Shown here one piece after another: positions 1 through 10,860 of a stretch of DNA of 64,000 nt; the first letter of the stretch is position 1, and each line of letters opens with the position of its first letter. The notes beneath the pieces are model-generated. The model did no database searches. It was given only the letters and a program-made list of their open reading frames with translations, and was not told the origin of the DNA. The stretch lies in the NCBI RefSeq assembly GCF_026262505.1, contig NC_067207.1, forward strand, positions 5,526,252 through 5,590,251. The letters run 5' to 3'. Made by a program: the position numbers and the translations under genes. Origin of the DNA: Trichomonas vaginalis G3 (lineage: Eukaryota; Parabasalia; Trichomonadida; Trichomonadidae).

Positions 1-2720
1 AAGATTCGGAAAAGAAACTTGAAGAAGCTGAAAAGAAACCAGATGAGCCAAAGAAAGTTGAGGAGCCAAAGAAACAAGAGGAATCCCAAAAGAAGGAAGA
101 CAAACCTAAGCAAGAAGAACCAAAGAAAGGAACTTCACTTGGAATTAAGAGTCTTCTTAAGGATTCAGAAAAGAAACTCGAAGAGGCTGAAACGAAGCCA
201 GATGAATCGAAGAAAGTTGAAGAACCGAAGAAGCAAGAAGAACCTCAAAAGAAGGAAGAGAAGCCAAAGAAAGAACATAAATCTAAGAAGAGCCAAGAAC
301 CAAATAAACCAGAACAGCAAGATAATGAAGAAACAAAGAAGAAAACATCACTTGGAATTAAGAATCGTCTCAATGATTCAGAAAAGAAACTCGAAGAAGT
401 GGAGAAGAAGGAAGAAACCAAATCAGAAGAGCCGAAGAAAGAAGAAAAACCTAAGAAGGATAAAGAATCGAAGAAGGAAGAAAAGCCAAACAATGGAACT
501 TCACTCGGAATTAAAAATCTTCTCAATGACTCTGAAAAGAAACTTGAGGAAGCCGAAAAGAAGGAAGAAGAGCCAAAGAAAGAGGATAAACCTAAGAAGA
601 GCGAAGAACCAAAGAAACAAGAACATGAAGATAAAGTAGAGGAACCAAAGAAACCAGCTAGTGAATCAAACAAAGTAACTACACTCGGAATAAAGAGTCT
701 TCTTAAAGATTCCGAAAAGAAACTCGAGGAAGCAGAAAAGAAAGATGAAAAAAAATCCGAAGAAACAAAGAAATCCGAAGAAACAGAAAAGAAGGAAGAA
801 AAGCCAAAGAAACATGAAGAGTCAAAGAAACCAGAGACTCATAAAGAAAAGAAACATGAAAAAGATGAAAAGAAAGAAGATGAACCTAAGAAAGAAAATC
901 ACGAATCTAAAGAAGAACCAAAGAAGACAGAAGAAAAACCAAAAGATCAACTACTTACACTTGGCATCAAGAACTTATTGACAAAAGAAGGTCCTTTCAA
1001 GGAAGACAAGCCTGAAGAAAAGAAGAGAGAACACAAGAAAGTTGAAGAAAAGAAGGAAGAACCAAAGAAAGTCGAAGAAAAGAAAGAGGAACCAAAGAAT
1101 GTTGAAGAAAGTCTCTTATCAATAAATCCAGATGATATCCTTGCAAATCTTTTAGGTGAAGCTCTTGATCCATCGCAAGATGCTCCTCCAAGTCGTGACC
1201 AGTCAACCATTACTTGCGTTCCTGGAATGGTTGCCGTTCCAGCACTAATTAGAGCTCAAGCCACAGTTCCACAACAAAATAATGACGGATTGAATTGGTA
1301 CGAAAAAGAATTCAATGAAGTCAAAGAGAGAGAAATCAAATTCGATGCAAATGAAGAGAAACAAAAGAATGAAGAAAGAATTCAAAAAGAGGAGGAAGAG
1401 AAGAAAGAAGCCGAAAGAAAGGCAGAAGAAGAGAAGAAGAAACAAGAAGAGGAAGAAAAGAGAAAGAAAGAGGAGGAAGAAAAGAAACAAAATGAAGAAG
1501 CGGAAAAGAGGAAGAAGGAGGAAGAAGAAAGGCAGAAATTAGAAGAAGAAAAACGAAAGAAAGAAGAGGAAGAGAGACTTAAGGCCGCCGAAGAAGAAAA
1601 GAGAAAGAAAGAGGAAGAAGAAAGAAAACAAAAAGAAGAGGAACTGAGAAAGAAAGAAGAAGAAGAAAAGAAGAAAGCAGAAGAAGAAAAACAAAAGAAG
1701 GCTGAAGAAGAAGAAAATAGAAAGAAGGAAGAGGAAGAAAAACAAAAAGAGGAAGAAGAAAAGAGAAAAAAGGAAGAAGAAGAAAAGAGAAAGAAGGAAG
1801 AGGAAGAAAAACAAAAGAAGGCTGAAGAAGAAGAAAAGAGAAAGAAGGCTGAAGAAGAAGAAAAGAGAAAGAAGGAAGAGGAAGAAGAAAAGAGAAAGAA
1901 GGAAGAGGAAGAAAAACAAAAAGAAGAAGAAGAAAAGAGAAAGAAGGAAGAGGAAGAAGAGGAAAAGAGAAAGAAGGAAGAGGAAGAAAAACAAAAAGAA
2001 GAAGAGGAAAAGAGAAAGAAGGAAGAGGAAGAAAAACAAAAAGAAGAAGAGGAAAAGAGAAAGAAGGAAGAGGAAGAAAAACAAAAAGAGGAAGAAGAAA
2101 AGAGAAAGAAAGAAGAGGAAGAAGAAAAGACGCAAGACGTCACTAAGAAGTCAGTCGAAGTCATTGCAATTGAAAGCAGTTCCTCTTTCTTAAGCCTTGA
2201 AGATAGTGATGAAACAACAAAGAAAGTTACCAAACAAGAAGAAGTAGTAGAGAGTGACTCTGAATCTCTTATATTCGAAGGCACAGATACAGCTCCACAA
2301 GATCTTTCCAAACAAAAAGATAACAAAGCTATAAACAGCAATGAAGTCATAGTACTCGAGAAGCCACAAAACCAAGATTCGAAATTAATTCAAAATCAAA
2401 CTCAAAAATCAGATATTTCCAGCGAATTCCTTTCTGATCTAACTGATGATACCAGTAAAAAGCAGGCAGAAAATAAAGTAGAAAACAAGCAAAATAATGC
2501 TGATGCAAAGAAGAAAGAAGAAAGTTCCGGAATTCTTTCAGATTTCGCATCAGAACCCGAAAAGAAAGAAGAAAAGAAAGTTGATGTGCAGAAAATTGAT
2601 GATAGTGATGATTTCCTTTCAAGTCTATCCGAAGATGTTGTTAAAGACCCGGTCAACATCACAACTAAGATAGAAAGTGAAAGTATGTCATTCGAAGTAA
2701 GCTCAGAAGATGATATATAA
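1..2720 (+). CDS. Lys/Glu-rich repeat protein, 3' part (5' end outside window)
   Basis: The frame is open from the first base of the window to a TAA at 2718, about 906 residues, so the start lies upstream. Three zones are visible. To about 1130 nt, a degenerate repeat carries the core SLGIK-x-LL-x-DSEKKLEEAEKK, with its Gly codon at about 141, 354, 507, 687 and 963, joined by KK-EEPKK linkers. From about 1330 to 2130 there is an almost pure KEEEEKRKKEEEEK tract that would form a very long charged helix. The last 190 residues are acidic and Ser-rich with six spaced copies of a short motif like (D/S)-x-F-L-S-x-L. No membrane segment or enzyme motif is seen. A cytoskeletal or scaffold role would be a guess; no family is recognised. 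Confidence 0.85.
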   Translation, partial: DSEKKLEEAEKKPDEPKKVEEPKKQEESQKKEDKPKQEEPKKGTSLGIKSLLKDSEKKLEEAETKPDESKKVEEPKKQEEPQKKEEKPKKEHKSKKSQEPNKPEQQDNEETKKKTSLGIKNRLNDSEKKLEEVEKKEETKSEEPKKEEKPKKDKESKKEEKPNNGTSLGIKNLLNDSEKKLEEAEKKEEEPKKEDKPKKSEEPKKQEHEDKVEEPKKPASESNKVTTLGIKSLLKDSEKKLEEAEKKDEKKSEETKKSEETEKKEEKPKKHEESKKPETHKEKKHEKDEKKEDEPKKENHESKEEPKKTEEKPKDQLLTLGIKNLLTKEGPFKEDKPEEKKREHKKVEEKKEEPKKVEEKKEEPKNVEESLLSINPDDILANLLGEALDPSQDAPPSRDQSTITCVPGMVAVPALIRAQATVPQQNNDGLNWYEKEFNEVKEREIKFDANEEKQKNEERIQKEEEEKKEAERKAEEEKKKQEEEEKRKKEEEEKKQNEEAEKRKKEEEERQKLEEEKRKKEEEERLKAAEEEKRKKEEEERKQKEEELRKKEEEEKKKAEEEKQKKAEEEENRKKEEEEKQKEEEEKRKKEEEEKRKKEEEEKQKKAEEEEKRKKAEEEEKRKKEEEEEKRKKEEEEKQKEEEEKRKKEEEEEEKRKKEEEEKQKEEEEKRKKEEEEKQKEEEEKRKKEEEEKQKEEEEKRKKEEEEEKTQDVTKKSVEVIAIESSSSFLSLEDSDETTKKVTKQEEVVESDSESLIFEGTDTAPQDLSKQKDNKAINSNEVIVLEKPQNQDSKLIQNQTQKSDISSEFLSDLTDDTSKKQAENKVENKQNNADAKKKEESSGILSDFASEPEKKEEKKVDVQKIDDSDDFLSSLSEDVVKDPVNITTKIESESMSFEVSSEDDI

Positions 2721-3211
2721 GAAATATTTATATTTGCTATGTAATGTATTTTTGTTTTAAACGTTATTGTTAAATAATTTTATTAAATTTTTTTTTTGGA
2801 AAAGATTGTCCACAAAAAAATTCCAAAACGCAGTGGGCTATTATTTAAACATGCAAAAAAGTAATGTTGTATGATCTTGAAATCAAGTTGGAAATTTTGT
2901 CTCTCAACCGAACTCAAAATAGAACAAGGCAGATATTCACAACAAGCTATTAACCGTATTTTAGAATTGCATTTTCCAAAATTACGACATAATAGAAAAT
3001 CAATTGGCGCCATATGAAAACCTTTTGAAAGAAAAGTAATAGAATTATTTTGAAAAGTGATTTGAAAAAGATAAATTTGATCGTCCAAATTTAACGCATA
3101 TTATTCATTTTTTAGATGAAACTTTTTACCCTTAATAATTTGAGAAGGTTACGTTGAATATAATTTGTGAGAGATGTGACGGTTTTCGATTGTTAATTTT
3201 TTTATAGTGCA
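2721..3211. other. AT-rich spacer
   Basis: No convincing gene. Both strands hold short open stretches without a supported start, for example about 100 codons on the minus strand at 2783-3088, which match no family I recognise. The 3' end of the upstream gene and the promoter of the ubiquitin-like gene must lie here. Confidence 0.5.
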
Positions 3212-3715
3212 ATGGCCTTCCCGGAAAATTCTTCGGTTGATTTTTTCGTGCGGCTCATTGGAGGAGAGAAACAAACTATACGAGCAAATAGTTCTGATTC
3301 TCTTTACGAAGCTTTAGAATCACATGGAATGGTTCCAAAATCGAACGACCATTTCGTTTTCTACTTCAAAAATGCAGTAATTAATCCGTATATCTCCATC
3401 GGAGGTCTCAACATTAAAACAAATGATACAATTGTCGTATTAGAACAAAAAAATAAAAATCCCCTCGTTACATCACAAAGTTTCGACAATTTCAGAACCA
3501 TTTCTGCAGCAGACTATCCTCTCTCATACTCACGCCAAACGCATGACGATTCAGATAATGTTTACGACCAACCTACAAGACCTTATACGGTTACGATAGT
3601 GCCTCGGCAACCGCTTGAAGTTTCGCGTGATCCACTTCCAAAGTTCTTTGTTTCATCCCATAAGATTAATAACGATTTTTGGACAAATCTCGAACGTCGA
3701 TATGCTGGCAACTAA
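3212..3715 (+). CDS. small protein with ubiquitin-like (beta-grasp) N-terminus
   Basis: 167 residues starting at an ATG 3 nt after a T-rich leader. Residues about 9-77 have the pattern of a ubiquitin-like fold: a first strand VDFFVRLIGG, a turn, strand TIRAN, helix SDSLYEALESHG, then FVFYFKNAVI and a closing GGLNIKTNDTIVVLEQ that resembles the I-x-x-x-D-x-I-x-V end of ubiquitin folds. The remaining 90 residues are polar and look disordered. There is no C-terminal Gly-Gly, so it is unlikely to be a conjugated modifier; a ubiquitin-like adaptor is more likely. The fold assignment is pattern recognition only. Confidence 0.6.
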   Translation: MAFPENSSVDFFVRLIGGEKQTIRANSSDSLYEALESHGMVPKSNDHFVFYFKNAVINPYISIGGLNIKTNDTIVVLEQKNKNPLVTSQSFDNFRTISAADYPLSYSRQTHDDSDNVYDQPTRPYTVTIVPRQPLEVSRDPLPKFFVSSHKINNDFWTNLERRYAGN

Positions 3716-4682
3716 TATATTACCATTTTTGTTTGTTATTGTTTTGTGATTATAAAGTTTTTACATTGAAATTATTGAATTGTATCCCAATTCTATTTTT
3801 GTCTTCTTTAATTTAAACTTTTCTACCTGCGCAAACAACATACAATACTTTTCGCTTAATCATGCCTAGGTACAAATTTACTTCCAATCCTTTTATCTTG
3901 ATGAGGGGATTAGAAATCTCATTAAGAAAGCCTAGTAATCCAAGAAATCTATATATCATTTAAAAGAGATTTAAGTTATAATATAAATAGATGATTCCAA
4001 GCCTGGTTGCAATTTTTTGAATCTGACCTATCAAGTTTTTCATAAATTTCGTATTATCATTTATACAGATAAACCATATTATTTAAGGCAACATTAGTTT
4101 TTTCTTTGAACTCATTGATTTTGGAATGAATTTCACCGGCTTGAGATTTAAGGTAAACCATCGAGAAACATATAACTAAAATACAGTTGTTTAAACATAT
4201 AATTTATTTCTTTATCTAACAAAATTATCAGAGAAATTACAACAATACACTATTTTTGACAGAATAAGATTAAAGAGGCTGAGGATAAAGATCAGCACCA
4301 CAGCCTCAGTATGATCATGCCTTATAAAGATATACTTACTCTACAAAATTTAATTGTTTTGTCAAATCTAAACCTTATTTTTCAATTTTAACAGTTTTAC
4401 ATACATTAACAAACTCTTTTAATGCCAATTAGATGTTCTCCATATGAATCAACCCAAATATAAATGAGATGATTTTTGATTTCATCGAGAAACAGTCCAA
4501 TTATAGCATAATTAGGTATTAGAAACAATATAAACAATAGAAAAAACTATCGAAAGGTCAAAATTGGTCATGAATTAAATAAATTAATTTTTTGGACTCA
4601 AAAATCTGAACAAAGCATGTAACTGTAGTTCATATAGGCAAAACTAATGGTTTCTATTACCTTGGGTATCTTTTTGGATGGG
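3716..4682. other. spacer with a short coding-like relic
   Basis: No intact gene. On the minus strand, 4406 to about 4560, an open stretch of some 46 codons without ATG reads as a hydrophobic segment (LLFILFLIPNYAIIGLF) followed by a polar end. It looks like the C-terminal tail of a lost membrane protein. A 7-bp hairpin (GAGGCTG/CAGCCTC) lies at about 4273-4308. The rest is plain AT-rich DNA. Confidence 0.35.
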
Positions 4683-6518
4683 TTATTCTGTTCTTGCTTT
4701 GTTTCCAAATGACCAACGTATTTTGAGCCATAATTTCGATAACATTAGTCTGAATTTACTTGGTTTCTGGGCTGGTTTCTCAACGATTTCTTCTTCTTCT
4801 TCAGGGATTTCAAGAATTTCTCCGTATTCGTTCACTCTGTTGTAATCTACCTTGTAGATGAAGCATTGGTAGACCCAGATGAAGAACACTATGTCATCTC
4901 TGAAGCAGGCAATTCTGTAAAGGAATGGCATGTTCATTACAATCGCATAAATGTCATCAATGAAAGTAGTGACCAATTTATACATGAGAACACGCGTTGA
5001 TATACCTGCAACACTTTTCAGCCTGTAATTGACCCAAACTTGAGGGAACATTTTCAGAAATCCGAAAGAAAACACGAAATTAACACAGTTCTTGATCAAA
5101 AACGAATACCATGACTTGAACTTCATCGTAAACAAGCTATAAATAGTGTATCCGGCCAACAAAGGAATCAATCCTCTGTATAAGTACTTTCCTGCTTCAG
5201 CATCGAACTGTCTTGTCTCTGTATCATCACCACCATTCCATCTGAAGTACGGCCAATCCATAATTGGCGTAAATAACTTAAAGAATTTATAACATGTCAT
5301 TATTAAGGTCAAAAGTTTGAAAACAATATCCAGGAATGACGCATTCTCATCATGCAAGTAAAGAATGATAACGAACTCCGAGAAAAGTTCGAAAATAATC
5401 GCTTGAGCTGAAACTCCCTTCAAATTGTCCAAACTTGACCACCATTCTATCTCTTCTTTGAATGCAATGACCTTCATGATCGTTCTAGTGAAGGCCAAAA
5501 CCACGTATCCCCAGAAAAGCCATGGTGGATTATCAACTGACGCAATTTTGATGTCGTCAACGATTTTTTGCATGTTATCGTTAGGCTGTACATCCATGCT
5601 AAGCTGATAGTCCCATAAATAGAACCTTTTCAGCTGAACATTAATGTGATATGTAATATTGATTTCTTGTGATTCATCTAACCACGTTCTGTGCTTTCTA
5701 ACATGCATATAACGACATTCTGATACAGGATTAGTGAATCTTCGCTCATCATTGTTAAGATTTATGTATTTGTAATTTTGATATTCCAAAATTGTTTCTT
5801 TCAAAGGGTCTGGATGGTAAACGATATCGAAGGTTGCATTCTCATATGTATAAGGATGAGGGTTAAGGTCGACAACAGTGTCAATTCGCTTGTCAAAAGC
5901 AAGATTTCGTGTAATATCGATTTTATTCTTTTCCCAGCGAATAATCGGTGCTGCCCATGAACTTATAACGCATGTCTGACCATTGCGGTTCTCGTATTCA
6001 TCAAAATTACACTTATTACTCGATGCTTGGAAAACCCAGTAATATTTAGTGAGATTTCGGAGCATTTCGTTGGTAATTTTGAATGTATAGTTTTTGGAAA
6101 GCACAGGAGTTCTGAACCATTTAACGAAATAGTTAAAATCTTTCCTTTCTGCAACTAATGTACTTAAATTAGCGTTCCATGGGTGAACTGACTTGGAAGT
6201 GGAGATATATAACCTAAATACTATCTTTTCGTTTTTCTCCCAGTAGTTGTAAAGGAAAGGGTGTTTGTCTGGAATAATTCTTTCGAGTCCTGGTTTAACA
6301 AATTGCCAGAAAAAGAAATAGAATATAACACTAAGTGGTGCAATTGATTTCTTGAGGATTTTATCAATGCTTGAGGCTCTTTTTTCTTCTAATTGTTCTC
6401 TTTGCTTTTTTGTTAGTGGTTTTCTTTTGTGAATTGGCTTCTTCTGACTCTCAATATCAATGTTTTGTGCTCCTTTTGATAAATCATCTGATAATTTCGG
6501 TAATGTATTTTCTGACAT
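4683..6518 (-). CDS. CLPTM1-family multi-pass membrane protein
   Basis: 611 residues. CLPTM1 and CLPTM1L are ER/plasma-membrane proteins; CLPTM1L acts as a GPI-precursor scramblase and CLPTM1 in receptor retention. The layout fits: one N-terminal membrane helix (VIFYFFFWQFV), a large lumenal domain with N-glycosylation sequons, then a C-terminal bundle carrying family hallmarks KSWYSFLIKNCVNFVFSFGF, FPQVWVNYRLKSVA, TFIDDIYAIVMNMP, YRIACFRDDIVFFIW and Y-x-VD-x-x-RVNE(Y/F)GE. The frame stays open 34 codons further 5', but I choose the ATG at 6518 (MSENTL) because AAAAAGTGAC sits 13 bases before it, as at several other genes here. The upstream extension (MSKKRYQQ) has no such motif. Confidence 0.9.
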   Translation of the reverse strand: MSENTLPKLSDDLSKGAQNIDIESQKKPIHKRKPLTKKQREQLEEKRASSIDKILKKSIAPLSVIFYFFFWQFVKPGLERIIPDKHPFLYNYWEKNEKIVFRLYISTSKSVHPWNANLSTLVAERKDFNYFVKWFRTPVLSKNYTFKITNEMLRNLTKYYWVFQASSNKCNFDEYENRNGQTCVISSWAAPIIRWEKNKIDITRNLAFDKRIDTVVDLNPHPYTYENATFDIVYHPDPLKETILEYQNYKYINLNNDERRFTNPVSECRYMHVRKHRTWLDESQEINITYHINVQLKRFYLWDYQLSMDVQPNDNMQKIVDDIKIASVDNPPWLFWGYVVLAFTRTIMKVIAFKEEIEWWSSLDNLKGVSAQAIIFELFSEFVIILYLHDENASFLDIVFKLLTLIMTCYKFFKLFTPIMDWPYFRWNGGDDTETRQFDAEAGKYLYRGLIPLLAGYTIYSLFTMKFKSWYSFLIKNCVNFVFSFGFLKMFPQVWVNYRLKSVAGISTRVLMYKLVTTFIDDIYAIVMNMPFLYRIACFRDDIVFFIWVYQCFIYKVDYNRVNEYGEILEIPEEEEEIVEKPAQKPSKFRLMLSKLWLKIRWSFGNKARTE

Positions 6519-6531
6519 TTTCACATTATTT

Positions 6532-6541
6532 GTCACTTTTT
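6532..6541 (-). promoter_or_regulatory. AAAAAGTGAC start-proximal motif (CLPTM1-like gene)
   Basis: Reads AAAAAGTGACAAATA on the coding strand, 13 bases before the ATG at 6518. It is the same element found just before at least five other starts in this window, so it probably marks the transcription start region and decides which ATG is used. Confidence 0.55.
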
Positions 6542-6892
6542 CAATATATCGGCGCGAAGCACTGCTAGATGATGTATAAATTTCGGTAATCATATTTTGT
6601 TGATATCTCTTTTTAGACATAATATATTCATAAAATTAGCAATAATCTATTAAAAAACATCGATATCGATTGCAAAATTCATGTTACATATGAATACCTT
6701 ATTGTTTTTGACTTCATTATTGCTATTGAATCATTTCATATCTATAAACTTTAAAAAAATTCATAAATTATTTAAGAAATCTTTGTGGTTATTGTTTTCC
6801 ATAAATAAAACACAATGTTTTTGTTTTATAATGAATATTAAAGATATTTAATATGGCAAAAATACTAATATGTCCTTTTTAAAAAATTATTG

Positions 6893-8634
6893 ATGACAGA
6901 CCAAGACATTGATCCAAATAAATACAGTGAATTGCGAAGTATATACAAATACTACATTGATCCATACAATGCATTGTATCAGCTGAAAACAGAAAATGAT
7001 GAAGAATTAAACTCAATTTACAAAATGATCAAAACAGAATTGATTGATTTAAAGAAATATCTTCCCCAAAATATAATCATAGAAATTTTGTATATTATTC
7101 AGTATAATAATCGCTATACAAAGTCATATTTAACTCTTGCCAAACTTATATCTGATGAATATCATATCAAAGAGATCAGTGGTATGAAAATCATTTCAAA
7201 CTTCCTATTTTATGAAGAATATGGAATAAAATTTGACAAATCCGATGATTTCGAAAAAATTGAATTTTATAATCTAGATATTCATAAAGGAAATACGATT
7301 TACAGAGCAATTATGTATAATGACTTAGAAAAATTCATTTTATTCACGGAGAGAGATGATTTTAATGAATTTCAACTGCTTATCTGTGATTTGTATCCAT
7401 ATTCTAAGCAAGGATATTCATTTCTTGAATTATGTTGTTATCATGGAGCAGTTGATTGTTTCAAGTTATTAAGATCGAAATTTAACTCAGAAATAACTCA
7501 AACATGCTTAGAATTTTCATTTTTGGGAGGAAATCCAGATATCATGAGTGAATGTTTGAAATATCAAAAACCAAATAAAGAATGCATGAAAAATGCAATT
7601 ATTTCACACAACATTGATTTTGTGACATTCTTGATGAATGAATACAATATAGAGATCGATTTATATGGTTGCGTATTTTATAATAATCTTGAATCATTTT
7701 TGGTTTATTTCGATCAAACTAATGATATTGACCAATGTTTTGTTTTTTCAACAATGTTTGATATTCCGTCCCTTTGGGAATATTTCCTTTCACTTGGTGC
7801 AAATATCAATGTAAAAGGTCAAAATGGAGAAACCGTTCTTCATATAACAGCAATTAATAATAGTAAAGAAGCAGCTGAACTTCTCATTTCCCATGGAGCA
7901 AATGTCAACGAAAAAGATGTAGAAGGGAAAACATCTCTTCATTACGCAGCAGAAAAAATAGTAAAGAAACAGCTGAACTTCTTATTTCACACGGCATTAA
8001 CATCGATGAAAAAGATGGACTTGGAAAAACAGCTCTTCATTATACAGCAATAGAAAATAGTAAATCAACAGCCGAACTTCTTATTTTGCACGGTGCAAAT
8101 GTCAACGAAAAAGATAGACTTGGAAAAACAGCTCTTCATTATGCAGCAGAAAAATATAGTAAATCAACAGCCGAACTTCTTATTTTGCACGGTGCAAATG
8201 TCAACGAAAAAGATGTAAAAGGGAAAACATCTCTTCATTATGCAGTAGGAAAATATAGTAAAGAAATCGCCGAACTTCTTATTTTGCATGGTGCAAATGT
8301 CAACGAAAAAGATGGACTTGGAAATACATCTCTTCATTATGCAGTGCTTAAAAATAATATCAAAATAGCAGATCTACTAATCTCACATGGTGCAAATGTC
8401 AATGAAAAAAATGAAAATGGATTTACAGCTCTTCATTATGCAGCCTATAAGAACAGAAAAGATCTAATCGAGCGTCTTATCTTACATGGTGCAAACATCA
8501 ATGAAAGAAGTAAAGATGGAAGAACTGCTCTTCATCTTGCAATATCAAATAATAGTGAAGAAGCAACAGTTCATCTTATTTTTCATGGTGCAAAAATCAA
8601 AGAAAAAGGCGAAGATGGAAGAGCCGCTTTTTAG
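6893..8634 (+). pseudogene. DUF3447-type ankyrin repeat gene, one frameshift
   Basis: The first ATG (6893) opens MTDQDIDPNKYSELRS, the classic N-terminus of a large Trichomonas ankyrin family. About 300 residues of DUF3447-like helical region (YEEYGIKF, TIYRAIMYNDLEKFI, LLELCCYHGAVDCFKLL-type motifs) are followed by about nine 33-residue ankyrin repeats of the form LLI(S/L)HGANVNEKD-x-x-GKTALHYAA. The frame breaks in an A6 run at 7953-7958: neighbouring repeats read GAAAAATATAGTAAA where this one is one base shorter. After the shift the repeats continue cleanly to a stop at 8634. Either a young pseudogene or a one-base sequence error. Repeats 2-4 are almost identical at DNA level, so recent repeat duplication is likely. 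Confidence 0.85.
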
Positions 8635-8798
8635 TCTTTGACATATAAAAAAACTTTCGATATATACTTTCAATAGCTTACCTTATCTGTTCTTGAGAGT
8701 AGCTCCTGCAGCTCCAAATTCACTTGATCAAATTTTTATAAAAATCAAAGTCTACCTTAATTTCATAACCGCCCCCTTTTTATTTTAAAAATTAAAAA

Positions 8799-9233
8799 AT
8801 GGCGATTTATCGTATGAGTGGCTATACAACAGCAATTACAAGAGATGTAGTTGAAGAGCCTAAAATCAACACACCTGAAAAAGGAGAACCTCTTTTATTG
8901 AAAGCTCTTGCTGATATCGAAGATTACTCAAAGTACTTAGTCTTAGCTCATCAAGAGCTTTTATCGAAAATTTCAAATAAATTAAATAGCGCAGGTGACA
9001 TAGCTTCCTTAGCTTTACAACAAAATACAAAAATTGCATCCGAATTTGCTTCAATTGCGAAACAAGAAGGGGATCAATTAGACAAAATTGCAACAGCAGT
9101 CGAAGAAGTTGTTAACAAATTATCTTCTGTTGATGATTTATATACCAATGTTTGTAAACTTTCCGATCTTTTGTCAAGTCTGGAACAAATCGCTAAAACA
9201 AAGACCGAAGGAATTCCAACTATTATGTATTAG
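8799..9233 (+). CDS. small helical (coiled-coil) protein, unknown
   Basis: 144 residues, ATG at 8799 after an A-rich leader. From residue 30 to 135 it is continuous amphipathic helix with heptad-like spacing (LLLKALADIEDYSKYLVLA, LLSKISNKLNSAGDIAS, IATAVEEVVNKLSSVDDL). There is no signal peptide or membrane helix. Size and helical pattern are like subunits of BLOC-1/BORC or other small tethering complexes, but no signature proves that. No operon-like partner is seen. Confidence 0.7.
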   Translation: MAIYRMSGYTTAITRDVVEEPKINTPEKGEPLLLKALADIEDYSKYLVLAHQELLSKISNKLNSAGDIASLALQQNTKIASEFASIAKQEGDQLDKIATAVEEVVNKLSSVDDLYTNVCKLSDLLSSLEQIAKTKTEGIPTIMY

Positions 9234-10860
9234 ATAATTTGCGATATTTTAGCGGATTCATTAAAAATTTTGTTTGATTTTCAATATAAGATGCAGTAAT
9301 CGTATCAGAAGATTAACAAATACATATATTCTATATAAATAATTACTTTCTATTTGATGTTTGTTATTATAAACTGTTTTCAAATAATTTTCTCAATAAA
9401 ACTCTTTTTGAAGAAATCTAATCTACTTAAATACCAAAATAAACAAATCCAAATGTAGTTTTGCATAATTTTGCAAAGTAGAAATCTAAACGCAGCTCTT
9501 ATTAAAGGTAACTAAACTCCTTTCGCCGATCCGATTTGCTCCATATTTAAAATATAGCTTGCATATGTAGAAGAAAAGCTAATTTTGAAGTACGCCCCAA
9601 ATCCACCAACAGGATTTCGAGCTACTAAAAAGGTACTTTTAAATGTGATTTTTTTTATAAAAAATTAAATTTATTTTAAGATCAGACTAAAAACTAATTT
9701 TATGGAAAATCTATATCGACAAATTTATTACTTATTGGGTATATAGATTTTTTGATTATGGCGATTATGTCTGATATGCTTCCAATAAACCAAAACACAT
9801 TTCATACTGATTTCTATAAAAGGTATCTTTATTATAGAAGTGTAAGCTATATCTGTTTGTTTTTTTATTATAACAAATTCAAAATTCTCTTATAAGGACT
9901 AGATGAAATCTGTATTATTAAATCATTAGCTAAATGAAGGTTCAAATAGAAAGTAAATATCAATTTATATGATACTGAAACCAAATAGTTCTTTTAATAA
10001 AAGATAACACGCTGAAAATTATTGAGTATTTGCAAATCTCAAAAATCTATTGGTGAATTTGGCTCAACTTTTAAAATTATAACATCCATATCAAATCATA
10101 AAAGCAGACAAAAATTAAAGCCAAACCTATCGGCCAATTTTTTTTGATATTTTGATTTTTGAGGTATACTTTTAAAAGTGGATTTAAAGCACTTATGAAA
10201 AAACATTAACTTCTGTCGTTATGATTATTGATTTAGACAATAAAGATTTTAATCTTTGATTATCAAAACACTAAAGTCATCTTTTTAACATTTGCTTGGT
10301 AGCATTAACTCAAGTCTAAAGTACTATTTTATGTGGCACTCTTAGAATTTTTGTATTCATTGTACACGCTGAAATAGTACCATTAAAGTTATGGCGGACT
10401 TTCAAAAAATAGTTTGGTCACCTTTCTCTTATTTCAAATATCATTTCTTGTGTTATACAAATATCTATTACTTCACTATAATGGATATAGAAGCTTTCTA
10501 GTAATAAGTGGATATAGTTTATCCATATTATTCTTCTTATCAAACATCAACAAAATTCAGAATTCTTTAGCAGAATTAAACGCAGTGACAATGGAAACAT
10601 CCAGTCAGTAGTTAACTGAGAGAAGCAAATCAAATTACTTCAAGATGACAAGTCAAATCTTGAAATTCAAAAGGAGAAATTAGAAAAAGAAGTCGAAGAA
10701 TTGAAGTTTTCATTAATTGTTTATGATGAAAAATTCATACTTTTGTGCCCTTATATTTATAAATTTATAATAAATATCTTTATTTTCTTTGATTCTATGA
10801 AGAATTAATAATATTCAAATTGATAATAGCTTGAAAACAAGAATATGATATCCATTTAGA
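9234..10860. other. gene-poor region with two coding relics
   Basis: 1.6 kb without an intact gene. Minus strand 9512-9660 is open without a start and reads ...TFLVARNPVGGFGAYFKISF... before a stop; I do not recognise the parent. Plus strand about 10630-10710 reads as a short coiled coil (LLQDDKSNLEIQKEKLEKEV) preceded by a stop. Both look like debris of lost genes. The rest is AT-rich with no tRNA-like or repeat structure that I can see. Confidence 0.4.

Noticed and set aside
1382-2350. Long minus-strand frame rich in Ser/Phe opposite the KE-rich protein
   Set aside because: It is the mirror of the GAA/AAG-rich tract: the complement of Lys/Glu codons gives Ser/Phe/Leu. No start signal and no domain.
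4683-6620. Longer N-terminus of the CLPTM1-like protein from ATG 6620
   Set aside because: The start-proximal motif lies inside that extension, directly before ATG 6518, and family N-termini do not require the extra 34 residues.
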